14,211 nt of DNA from Candidatus Taylorbacteria bacterium RIFCSPLOWO2_01_FULL_45_15b (lineage in GTDB: Bacteria; Patescibacteriota; Minisyncoccia; Phycocordibacterales; 01-FULL-45-15b): NCBI GenBank assembly GCA_001822655.1, contig MHRX01000040.1, forward strand, positions 2,468 through 16,678. The letters run 5' to 3'. The notes under the pieces were generated by a model. It did no database searches and had not been told where the DNA came from. It worked only from the letters and a program-made list of their open reading frames with translations. Position 1 is the stretch's first letter. The number at the start of each line of letters is the position of its first letter. This document shows positions 1 through 5,640 of the stretch, piece by piece. The position numbers and the translations under genes are program-made.

Positions 1-2
1 AA

Positions 3-854
3 GATACCATCATCACTTCAGACGAAATGGATAATTACCCGCCTTCCAAGATCGTGGCAGTGGCGACAGGTGCGCAAGGAGACGAATTTGCCGCTCTCAT
101 GAGAATGGCCACCAAAGAACACAAATACTTCAAGATAAATAAAAACGACACAATTCTCCTCTCGTCTTCTATCATTCCGGGAAACGAGCGTTCGGTGCAA
201 AAGCTGAAAGATAATCTTTCGCGCCAGGGGGCAAAGATAATCCACTACCGAATCTCTGACGTCCACTCATCCGGACACGCAAACCGAGATGAGACTGCTT
301 GGATTCACAAACAAATAAAACCGAGATTTTTTATGCCCGTCCATGGATACCATTATATGCTTCGAGTACACGCCGATATTTCGATGTCCGTAGGCACACC
401 CGAAAGCCACATCGTCGTACCGGACAATGGCTCGATTGTAGAAATACGGGAAAAAGGAGAGAAGATGATCGTCCTTAAGGAAAAAGCGCCTTCAAATATT
501 GTCATGGTTGACGGATTCGCCATCGGTGAAATTCAAGAAGTCGTCATACGCGACCGCCAAATGCTCTCACAAGACGGAATGTTTGTAATTATTGCGACAG
601 TAAATGCTACAACTGGAAAATTGAAAAAATCCCCGGATATTATTTCTCGAGGATTCGTGTACCTGCGGGAATCGCAAGAACTCCTTCGTCAAGCGCGGTA
701 CATCATAAAAAAAACAGTTGAAGAGAGTACCGAGGGCATGAATCCGATCAACTTCGATTACGTAAAAGCAAATGTCTCGGATGCCTTGAGCAAATATCTC
801 TTCCAAAAAACTGCCAAGCGTCCGATTGTGATACCTGTGCTTTTGGGGATATAG
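3..854 (+). CDS. rnj: Ribonuclease J, C-terminal part (5' end outside the window)
   Basis: RNase J is a metallo-beta-lactamase/beta-CASP ribonuclease that degrades and matures RNA in the cytoplasm, with endonuclease and 5'-to-3' exonuclease activity. The frame is open from base 3, before the first ATG at 27, so the gene starts upstream; 283 residues are visible. The N-terminal metallo-beta-lactamase motifs (HxHxDH) are missing only because of the window edge. Visible are a beta-CASP segment reading ATGAQGDEF where RNase J normally has TGSQGE, then SSSIIPGNE, the motif DVHSSGHANRDE with its conserved His, and PVHGYHYMLRVHAD, where the family usually has PVHGE. The C-terminal domain contains VIRDRQMLSQDGM and ISRGFVYLRES, both typical of RNase J. 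The frame ends cleanly at TAG 852-854 in a normal family C-terminus. Family assignment is confident; which paralogue (J1 or J2 type) cannot be told. Confidence 0.93.
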   Translation, partial: DTIITSDEMDNYPPSKIVAVATGAQGDEFAALMRMATKEHKYFKINKNDTILLSSSIIPGNERSVQKLKDNLSRQGAKIIHYRISDVHSSGHANRDETAWIHKQIKPRFFMPVHGYHYMLRVHADISMSVGTPESHIVVPDNGSIVEIREKGEKMIVLKEKAPSNIVMVDGFAIGEIQEVVIRDRQMLSQDGMFVIIATVNATTGKLKKSPDIISRGFVYLRESQELLRQARYIIKKTVEESTEGMNPINFDYVKANVSDALSKYLFQKTAKRPIVIPVLLGI

Positions 855-859
855 CAGGA

Positions 860-887
860 GTAGTATGTAGTATTGAGTATGTAGTAA
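860..887. repeat. 7-bp tandem repeat, four units, consensus GTAGTAT
   Basis: Four head-to-tail heptamers follow the RNase J stop codon by five bases: GTAGTAT, GTAGTAT, TGAGTAT, GTAGTAA. The same heptamer family (WTAGTAT) recurs in the same orientation at 4220-4254. No coding function is visible. Confidence 0.7.
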
Positions 888-889
888 AA

Positions 890-918
890 AATCGCGTAAA
901 GACGCGATTAGGATTTTT
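890..918 (+). terminator. Possible rho-independent terminator of RNase J
   Basis: A perfect 8-bp stem, AATCGCGT (890-897) with ACGCGATT (902-909), closes an AAAG loop. It is followed after four bases by TTTTT (914-918). The position 36 bases after the RNase J stop fits a terminator. The gap before the T tract and its short length weaken the call. Confidence 0.5.
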
Positions 919-1031
919 AACTTTATGCGGCGAAAGCGTGTCTCATTCTGGTATAAAAAAACGAGACTTCGGCGATTACGGAATCTTTATATTTTCTCGA
1001 TTTTTTTTAGATTGATAACGCATCGGCCGTG
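919..1031. other. Gene-free spacer with no recognised element
   Basis: This is AT-rich sequence between the putative terminator and the MITE-like element. The only structure I see is a weak pairing of GTCTC (940-944) with GAGAC (963-967). No credible ORF, RNA gene or promoter was recognised. Confidence 0.4.
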
Positions 1032-1034
1032 TAA

Positions 1035-1218
1035 GAGCCTATCTCCAATCTAATGCCTAGCTCGAACCTCCAAAATTCGTTGCGAAAATTGCAGATTTTG
1101 AGGAAGCATATCGAGATACGCTGACGAAAAATATGCAATTTGCAGCAGAATTTTGGATGTTCGAGCAGGCAAGCCAGGGATTTGCTTCTTAAACTGCGGT
1201 TAGATTGGAGATAGGCTC
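1035..1218. mobile_element. MITE-like element with 19-bp perfect TIRs and TAA target duplication
   Basis: The left end GAGCCTATCTCCAATCTAA (1035-1053) is repeated perfectly as its reverse complement at 1200-1218. TAA flanks both ends (1032-1034 and 1219-1221), consistent with a 3-bp target-site duplication. Inside is a second inverted repeat, 1060-1078 against 1148-1166, matching at 18 of 19 positions; weaker pairing continues inward, so 1060-1166 could fold into one long hairpin. The interior has no transposase or ORF. A non-autonomous element mobilised in trans fits best. GAGCC ends and a TNA duplication recall some IS5-family groups, but that parentage is from memory and unproven. The element is asymmetric: 6 bases separate outer and inner repeats on the left, 33 on the right. 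Confidence 0.8.
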
Positions 1219-1271
1219 TAAGATATTTCGATCTTTCACAATGATCCCCACCTCTTCGCTTAAAAATGCGC

Positions 1272-1277
1272 TATGAT
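1272..1277 (+). promoter_or_regulatory. Possible -10 box for the MFS gene
   Basis: TATGAT lies eight bases before the ATG at 1286, so transcription would begin at or within a few bases of the start codon, giving a leaderless or very short-leader mRNA. No convincing -35 hexamer is seen 16-18 bases upstream. The site lies 50 bases from the right end of the MITE-like element. Confidence 0.4.
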
Positions 1278-1285
1278 GGTGCATT

Positions 1286-2461
1286 ATGAGGCAGTACGCG
1301 AAGCATATCCGAACTCGAAAAAAAATACTTGTTATTTTTGCGATATTAATTCTCTATGTACTTCACAGCACGATACATATTTACATTGACTCCTCGTACC
1401 TTGCGACACTTATCGGTGAATCCCGCGTTGGATTAATCTTTACCTTAGCCTCGCTCGTTACAATCGGCGCAATCAAGCTCATGCCGCGAATGTTGCGTGC
1501 GATCGGCAACCAGAGACTTGCGCTTTACCTTATGGGTATCCAGTTTGCATCTCTCTCCGCCCTTGCTACCTCCCCGGCGCCACTTCTCGGCATCGTTCTT
1601 TTTATAATTAATTTTGCGGCAATCGCGCTCACAACCTACACACTCGACATCTTTATCCAGCATTATTCGGAAAAAGGAAGTATCGGCAAAATAAGAGGCT
1701 TCATGCTTACGATGGCAAATGTCGGGTGGCTTTTCGCGCCTCTAATCGCGAGTTTTATTCTGACGGACGGCGATTATTGGAAAATTTATCTTACTTCTTT
1801 CATTCTGCTTATACCCGCATTCATCCTCGTAATCAGTTATCTTGGAGACTTTCGTGATAAAGTTTTCAAGGAAACACCCTACCTCCGATCTCTTCGTTCA
1901 CTCTGGCGACGCAAGGATCTTCTTGGGATTTATTTAATTAGCTTTCTTTTGAACCTATTTTTTACGTGGATGGTTATCTACACCCCGCTCTATCTGCACG
2001 GAACAATCGGATTCGAGTGGAGTGAGATCGGTGTAATGCTTTCAATCATGCTTTTACCATTCGTGCTTCTTGAGGCGCCGCTTGGAAGACTTTCTGATAC
2101 AGGACTCGGCGAAAAGGAGCTTCTTTCGGCAGGGTTCGTCATTATGGCAGTCGCCACATATTTCCTGGTATATCTCGATAGTCCGAATTTTCTCCTCTGG
2201 ACTTTAGTGCTTTTCGTCTCTCGCATAGGTGCGAGCACGGTCGAAGTCATGAGCGAAACCTATTTTTTTAAGAAATTTGGCGACAAGGACATCACCACCC
2301 TTGGACTTTTCCGAACAATCCGTCCTTTTTCATACCTCATCGGACCCATTCTTGCCTGGCCATTTTTCATTTACTTCGACTTCAAATTTCTCTTTGTATT
2401 TCTTGCATTCCTCATGTTTTACGGACTAAGATTTAGTCTTTCTCTCCACGATACAAAATGA
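1286..2461 (+). CDS. Major facilitator superfamily (MFS) transporter
   Basis: This 391-residue integral membrane protein has about twelve hydrophobic segments. They lie near residues 15-35, 43-62, 75-95, 98-118, 139-161, 166-187, 215-237, 245-268, 281-300, 303-325, 346-365 and 366-386. The charged central loop (around 190-212, rich in Arg and Lys) separates two six-helix halves, as is usual for MFS. A motif-A-like segment, APLGRLSDTGLG, follows the eighth helix, in the loop matching the conserved G-x-L-(A/S)-D-R-x-G of the family. Length is normal for MFS. The substrate cannot be read from sequence; drug/metabolite efflux or sugar transport are both possible. ATG 1286 is chosen because a short basic N-terminus and the first helix follow it directly. 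Only a weak GGTG stands upstream as a possible ribosome site. The stop is seven bases from the stop of the convergent CAP gene. Confidence 0.85.
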   Translation: MRQYAKHIRTRKKILVIFAILILYVLHSTIHIYIDSSYLATLIGESRVGLIFTLASLVTIGAIKLMPRMLRAIGNQRLALYLMGIQFASLSALATSPAPLLGIVLFIINFAAIALTTYTLDIFIQHYSEKGSIGKIRGFMLTMANVGWLFAPLIASFILTDGDYWKIYLTSFILLIPAFILVISYLGDFRDKVFKETPYLRSLRSLWRRKDLLGIYLISFLLNLFFTWMVIYTPLYLHGTIGFEWSEIGVMLSIMLLPFVLLEAPLGRLSDTGLGEKELLSAGFVIMAVATYFLVYLDSPNFLLWTLVLFVSRIGASTVEVMSETYFFKKFGDKDITTLGLFRTIRPFSYLIGPILAWPFFIYFDFKFLFVFLAFLMFYGLRFSLSLHDTK

Positions 2462-2468
2462 TTTATAC

Positions 2469-3326
2469 TTATTGAAGCGCCTCAATACAGCCATTGTAAC
2501 TCCGCACCGCGCTATTGTATGTGGTAATCGAATTTTTTAAATCTTCCGTTAATTCCTCATATTCTCCCACTAAACTATTATACTCATCAACAATTTTGTT
2601 GTAACGCTCCGGGTTTTTTTTATTCTCATCCAGTTCATTCTTTTTTTCCTCAATCTCATCTCTCAACAACTTCACAGCAATTCTCATTTCCTCAATAACA
2701 GTAGCCTGCCTAGGACTCGGTGCCTCACATTCTGAAGATGGCACTGCAAAGATTTGAACGGATACCCACACGTCCTTACCTTCGTATTCACCCCGAACGG
2801 CCGCGACTCCGATATCTTTGTATTTCGGCTGTAAAATATTCGCTCTGTGACCGGGACTATCCATCCACGCGGCTACAAGGTCAGCCTCATCATCAAAATT
2901 TCCGAGCGCCAAATTTTCTCCCACAAGCAGAAACTGATAGCCCGCGTCGGATACAAGATCTGATGCCTTTATTCCATCGGGCGCGGTATGCTCAAAATAG
3001 TCTCGTTCGAGTATATCTTCGGCCTTTTTTAAAGCCGCCGAGTCAAGAAGCGTGTTTGCGGAAAGCGCGTTGAGATTGCGTGTTGTTCGTTCAGTATTCG
3101 TAAAATTAATGACAAGCCGCGAATCAAGCGGGGCACCGGTTTCCTTAAAAAGTCGAAGAAGAGGTTCAGGATTAAAAACAGCCTCATCAACAACCTTGTG
3201 GTATGCGCTCTCGAGTTTTTGCTCAACTGATAGGAAAATCGCTCTTTCTTTATAGAGAAAAAATCCAGCGGCAATCGTCGCAACCAAAAGAAAAAGTATG
3301 AGCCTCTGTTTCGGAAATACACCCAT
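2469..3326 (-). CDS. Membrane-anchored CAP/SCP-domain protein with C-terminal coiled coil
   Basis: The 285-residue protein starts with a short basic stretch and one hydrophobic segment (about residues 8-25), an uncleaved anchor or signal peptide placing the rest outside the cell. The CAP/SCP (PF00188, YkwD-like) domain spans about 72-196. Its signature motifs are present: FEHTAPDG with His113, GENLALG with Glu137, and AAWMDSPGHRANIL with His160, followed by the expected KDIGVA. Residues about 205-275 form a Glu/Lys-rich heptad-like coiled coil; single cysteines at 200 and 280 bracket it. Bacterial CAP proteins are extracellular, with mostly undefined biochemical roles, so no reaction is claimed. 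ATG 3326 directly precedes the anchor. Six bases separate it from the stop of the upstream 47-aa gene, suggesting co-transcription. No Shine-Dalgarno sequence is visible. The domain call is firm; the coiled coil is judged by eye. Confidence 0.9.
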   Translation of the reverse strand: MGVFPKQRLILFLLVATIAAGFFLYKERAIFLSVEQKLESAYHKVVDEAVFNPEPLLRLFKETGAPLDSRLVINFTNTERTTRNLNALSANTLLDSAALKKAEDILERDYFEHTAPDGIKASDLVSDAGYQFLLVGENLALGNFDDEADLVAAWMDSPGHRANILQPKYKDIGVAAVRGEYEGKDVWVSVQIFAVPSSECEAPSPRQATVIEEMRIAVKLLRDEIEEKKNELDENKKNPERYNKIVDEYNSLVGEYEELTEDLKNSITTYNSAVRSYNGCIEALQ

Positions 3327-3332
3327 CGGAAA

Positions 3333-3476
3333 TTAGTCGAGAGGTGGTTTGTGAGTTCCATCAGCGCAATCACACGATTCGAGCTCCATACCGGCATGAT
3401 TACAATCTTCAGATTCGCATACCTTTTTTATGTCAGACTCACCGCCACACGTACCTCTACATACAAAATGTTCCAT
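3333..3476 (-). CDS. 47-aa cysteine-rich microprotein, possible metal-binding knuckle
   Basis: This small ORF encodes 47 residues with six cysteines: FVCRGTCGGE, KVCESEDCNH and ESCDCADGTH. The C-x3-C, C-x4-C and C-x-C spacings plus nearby His residues suggest zinc or iron-sulfur binding, or disulfides if exported; there is no signal peptide or membrane segment. My impression is that small Cys-rich proteins of this pattern occur in other CPR genomes, but I cannot name a family. It lies between the 110-aa gene and the CAP gene on the same strand, ending six bases before the CAP start. A TATAAT box and a hairpin precede it. No Shine-Dalgarno sequence is seen before ATG 3476. The non-random cysteine pattern and tight spacing support a real gene; function is unknown. 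Confidence 0.68.
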   Translation of the reverse strand: MEHFVCRGTCGGESDIKKVCESEDCNHAGMELESCDCADGTHKPPLD

Positions 3477-3496
3477 AAAAAGTAAGTTAATTGAAC

Positions 3497-3512
3497 GGGG
3501 CATTTCTACCCC
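3497..3512 (-). promoter_or_regulatory. GAAA-tetraloop hairpin in the leader of the 47-aa gene
   Basis: On the minus strand the RNA would read GGGGUAGAAAUGCCCC. This gives a six-pair stem (four G-C, one U-G wobble, one A-U) closed by a GAAA tetraloop, a very stable loop type. It begins about six bases after the TATAAT box, so it may form the extreme 5' end of the mRNA. Confidence 0.5.
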
Positions 3513-3517
3513 TTTTT

Positions 3518-3523
3518 ATTATA
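3518..3523 (-). promoter_or_regulatory. -10 box (TATAAT) for the 47-aa gene and CAP gene
   Basis: A perfect TATAAT on the minus strand lies between the stop of the 110-aa gene (3542) and ATG 3476. The predicted start of transcription is near 3511-3512, giving a leader of about 35 bases. No good -35 hexamer is found at normal spacing, so activity is uncertain. Confidence 0.45.
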
Positions 3524-3541
3524 CAGTTTTCACCGCCGACC

Positions 3542-3874
3542 TCATATGCTATTTTTTTGGCGAGCATGTTTTTTTCCTCCCCTCTTTAAAGCCTTCCAAT
3601 CGGCCTTCAATTCAGCGACAAGCGAAGCTAATTCCGTTGCACTCACTTTTTTTATTTTTTGAAAATGCCTTGAAACATCATCAACGACCTTGCCGTAGGT
3701 TTCTTCATTTACATCTTTCAGCCCCTCAAGCCGTTCAACAACCTCACCCTTCATCTTTATCATCCAGCCGGAAATATCCTTTCTCTTTTGTTTGCCCTTC
3801 TTCGTTCCATACAAAAAATATGCCCCGAGTAGCGCCGCAAAACTTGCAATTCCAACGATTTTTTTGTGTGCCAT
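3542..3874 (-). CDS. 110-aa YtxH-like membrane-anchored protein
   Basis: The protein has an N-terminal hydrophobic stretch (about residues 5-22, VGIASFAALLGAYFLYG), then GTKKGKQKRKD, a basic juxtamembrane segment of the type seen in YtxH-like proteins. The rest is charged, probably helical, and ends in a very basic tail (RGGKKHARQK). The layout suggests a single-span inner-membrane protein with a cytoplasmic, possibly nucleic-acid- or envelope-contacting helix. No catalytic motif is visible and the function is unknown. Its ATG lies five bases after the stop of the 111-aa gene, so the pair is very likely one transcript. The start is chosen because the hydrophobic segment follows within five residues and the gene spacing is tight. 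There is no Shine-Dalgarno sequence. Similar short proteins seem common in Parcubacteria, from memory only. Confidence 0.75.
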   Translation of the reverse strand: MAHKKIVGIASFAALLGAYFLYGTKKGKQKRKDISGWMIKMKGEVVERLEGLKDVNEETYGKVVDDVSRHFQKIKKVSATELASLVAELKADWKALKRGGKKHARQKNSI

Positions 3875-3879
3875 ATGTA

Positions 3880-4215
3880 TTAAATTTCACTGGTCTCTCC
3901 AGCTTGATTATTTTCTGCTGTATCACTTTTCGCCGTTTTTTTTCGGTTTTTTGCCCGTGCATGCCTGCCCATAAGCATAGATATGAGCCCCAGTCCCGCT
4001 TTCATGACTGACCCATTTTTGCGAATACCCTCCCTAATATTCTGCACATCACGGGCAAGTTCGACGCTTTCATCTTTTACCATTCTCGCGACATGTTTTA
4101 AGTCTCTCAAAATTACTATTGCATAAATCCCGCCTACAATAAATAAAATCCCGAGAGCTATCGTAAATATGGTGGTAATAAAGAAAAAAATGTCCGCGTG
4201 AATTAATGATTCCAT
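3880..4215 (-). CDS. 111-aa single-span membrane protein (DUF948-like layout)
   Basis: One strong hydrophobic segment spans about residues 9-35. A long amphipathic helix-forming stretch (about 37-68, RDLKHVARMVKDESVELARD) and a polar, charged tail follow. The layout of one N-terminal helix and a helical cytoplasmic region resembles DUF948/YtxG-type proteins, which often neighbour YtxH-like proteins; the 110-aa gene next door fits that pairing. This is analogy from architecture rather than a sequence match. No enzyme motif is present. ATG 4215 is the only sensible start before the membrane segment. It begins four bases from a 7-bp repeat array, with no Shine-Dalgarno sequence. This gene heads the minus-strand cluster that continues through the 110-aa, 47-aa and CAP genes. 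Confidence 0.72.
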   Translation of the reverse strand: MESLIHADIFFFITTIFTIALGILFIVGGIYAIVILRDLKHVARMVKDESVELARDVQNIREGIRKNGSVMKAGLGLISMLMGRHARAKNRKKTAKSDTAENNQAGETSEI

Positions 4216-4219
4216 GAGT

Positions 4220-4254
4220 TTAGTATATAGTATTTAGTATTTTGTATATAGTAT
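4220..4254. repeat. 7-bp tandem repeat, five units, consensus WTAGTAT
   Basis: Five uninterrupted heptamers are seen on the + strand: TTAGTAT, ATAGTAT, TTAGTAT, TTTGTAT, ATAGTAT. The array ends four bases before the ATG of the 111-aa gene. On that gene's strand each unit reads ATACTAW, close to a -10 hexamer (TATACT), so the array may also supply promoter elements. It matches the array at 860-887 in unit length, consensus and orientation. Confidence 0.75.
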
Positions 4255-4300
4255 AGGGAAGCACGTGGTTAAAAAGTTTAGAAGTTTTTTTAGTTTGAAA

Positions 4301-4325
4301 GTTGTGAAGTCAAATACTTAACAAC
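4301..4325. repeat. Imperfect hairpin between the two minus-strand operons
   Basis: GTTGTGAAGT (4301-4310) pairs with ACTTAACAAC (4316-4325) at nine of ten positions around a CAAAT loop. It sits in an AGTT/AACT-rich low-complexity stretch (about 4268-4340) that pairs further outward, just after the stop of the Gmad2 gene. It lacks a clean T tract on either side, so terminator function is only possible. Confidence 0.4.
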
Positions 4326-4341
4326 TAATTAACTTTTCAAC

Positions 4342-4881
4342 TTAGAAACTGAACCGGACTGGTATACGAAGCTCGTCATCATGCTCGGGCAATCCAGAAG
4401 GATTATCTTTACGTAAAATAAGAACTCCACTTCGTGCCGTTGTCGTGGCAACAATAAATTGTACGCTGAACGGAACAAATTCAGTGGTCATCCACTCGCC
4501 TTCAGCTTGCGCTATGGCAATCGCCAAGGTATTGCCTTCCGAATCTCTAAGTTCGATAGGAAATGAAGCTTCAAAAAACCAGTAACCGCGGGCTTCTCCT
4601 TTGACGACTACGGGATTCGAGAGTGTGGCATTGGGACGGGGAGAATCAACACGGATAAGATCGGATTTTTCAAGCTCATTGCCGATATCCTCGATAAATG
4701 TCCGACCATCTTTGGTTTTGCATTGAGCCGGGTATGATTCAAGAATTGGGTTTCCCGCGGCAACACATTCTTGAAAAGAGTTTATGGACTTATCTTTGCG
4801 TAATTTTGTTTCAGCAACCGCGATAAAAACCACAAATAATATCGCGCCTATTACCCCAAGAGTGATGGCCGGTTTATTCAT
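4342..4881 (-). CDS. Membrane-anchored Gmad2-domain protein
   Basis: The 179-residue protein has one N-terminal hydrophobic anchor (about residues 5-23). A short two-cysteine segment follows (about 35-66, Cys39 and Cys54, SFQECVAAGNPILESYPAQC), which I associate with secreted proteins of CPR bacteria. From about 76 to the end is an immunoglobulin-like beta-sandwich of the Gmad2 type (PF10648), with IRVDSPRPNATLSNPVVVKG and, further on, the aromatic-rich GYWFFEASFPIELRD and GEWMTTEF that mark the family. Gmad2 is known as a non-catalytic extracytoplasmic domain, often beside other envelope modules. A binding or structural role outside the membrane is inferred. The start overlaps the end of the upstream gene by eight bases (ATGAATAA), so translation is probably coupled. 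Family assignment is good; the ligand is unknown. Confidence 0.85.
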   Translation of the reverse strand: MNKPAITLGVIGAILFVVFIAVAETKLRKDKSINSFQECVAAGNPILESYPAQCKTKDGRTFIEDIGNELEKSDLIRVDSPRPNATLSNPVVVKGEARGYWFFEASFPIELRDSEGNTLAIAIAQAEGEWMTTEFVPFSVQFIVATTTARSGVLILRKDNPSGLPEHDDELRIPVRFSF

Positions 4882-5581
4882 TAGAAGATATGATTAGCCG
4901 AATTCGATAATCAGATTCTTTAATCTCTATATTCTGTTTTGGATAGGGGGTAACGCTTGCCACTTCAAACCTTTTGCCGAACGCAAAACTGGGCGTGTCA
5001 GAAGCAAGTGTTATATTTTCCGCTTCAATACCTGACTCCACCGTAGCAAGAAACGAGACTCTCCCAGCCCATATGCAAGTAACTCCTTCGGCGCAACGAG
5101 ATTCTTCTTTAAGGCCAAGAATGGTAACGGAAATATCGCCGCTCGTAGCAGTTTTACCGACAGTGAGATCGATTGCGACGGAGCTTTTCTCCGGCCACAA
5201 AAGTTCACCGACTGAAGTTGCGACACTCGCAGACAATGATTTTGATACCCTGACATCACCTTTTATGCCGACTGCTATTACATCACTAATCTGCATCGGC
5301 TCGTCGGGTATCGCCAATACCCACAAATCTCCCTCGAGTGTTGCCCCGCCGAATTTGGTGTAATCTGATTCACCAATCTCGTCTCCTCGCGGAACGCCCC
5401 AAACCTCTACATGTTCAAGATTTTTTCCTTGAATCTCGAAACGATGTTTTTTCACTTCAAACGACATAATCTCGGCTTTACTCGACGGCATATCCTTAGG
5501 GTTAAAAATCGGCAAAAAAACAGAAGCCCCGACAATGAGGATGAGAATTATTCCGAGTCCGATCCAAAATGGTGTTTTCAT
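4874..5581 (-). CDS. Membrane-anchored extracytoplasmic protein with C-x5-CIWAG motif
   Basis: This 235-residue protein of unknown function has an N-terminal hydrophobic segment (about residues 5-26). The middle (about 38-118) is beta-rich, with an IQGKNLEHVEVWGVP segment like an IPT/immunoglobulin-fold protein. The C-terminal domain (about 132-232) carries RCAEGVTCIWAG with Cys163 and Cys169, a motif I recognise from uncharacterised secreted and lipoprotein sequences; the two Cys could form a disulfide outside the cell. The frame is open up to 5782, but ATG 5581 is chosen because the membrane segment follows at once, while the longer version would overlap the PspC gene and lacks such features. 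The stop overlaps the Gmad2 start. No Shine-Dalgarno sequence is visible before the ATG. The gene is real; the fold of the middle part is a guess. Confidence 0.82.
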   Translation of the reverse strand: MKTPFWIGLGIILILIVGASVFLPIFNPKDMPSSKAEIMSFEVKKHRFEIQGKNLEHVEVWGVPRGDEIGESDYTKFGGATLEGDLWVLAIPDEPMQISDVIAVGIKGDVRVSKSLSASVATSVGELLWPEKSSVAIDLTVGKTATSGDISVTILGLKEESRCAEGVTCIWAGRVSFLATVESGIEAENITLASDTPSFAFGKRFEVASVTPYPKQNIEIKESDYRIRLIISSNE

Positions 5582-5640
5582 ATATATTTCGTAAGACGTT
5601 AGCAAATCCAAAAAGTAACGCGCTGGCGACTTCTCATAAG

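Noticed and set aside
860..887. CRISPR repeats or replication iterons
   Set aside because: Units are only 7 bp, directly tandem without spacers, and there are no cas, dnaA or rep genes in the window.
1035..1218. Transposase or small protein encoded inside the MITE-like element
   Set aside because: No ORF of meaningful length with a transposase motif is present in any frame.
3029..3397. 122-residue minus-strand ORF overlapping the CAP and 47-aa genes
   Set aside because: It is out of frame with the CAP protein, whose motifs are unambiguous, and its Arg/Phe/Leu-rich sequence shows no family features.
3495..3517. Plus-strand terminator (GGGG...CCCC followed by TTTTT)
   Set aside because: On this strand the stem has an internal C-A mismatch and no plus-strand gene lies upstream; the minus-strand hairpin with a GAAA loop behind a TATAAT box is the better reading.
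3430..4011. 193-residue plus-strand ORF
   Set aside because: It is antisense to the 111-aa and 110-aa genes, has low-complexity Pro/Ser/His/Phe-rich composition and no recognisable domain, and its frame is explained as a shadow of the minus-strand genes.
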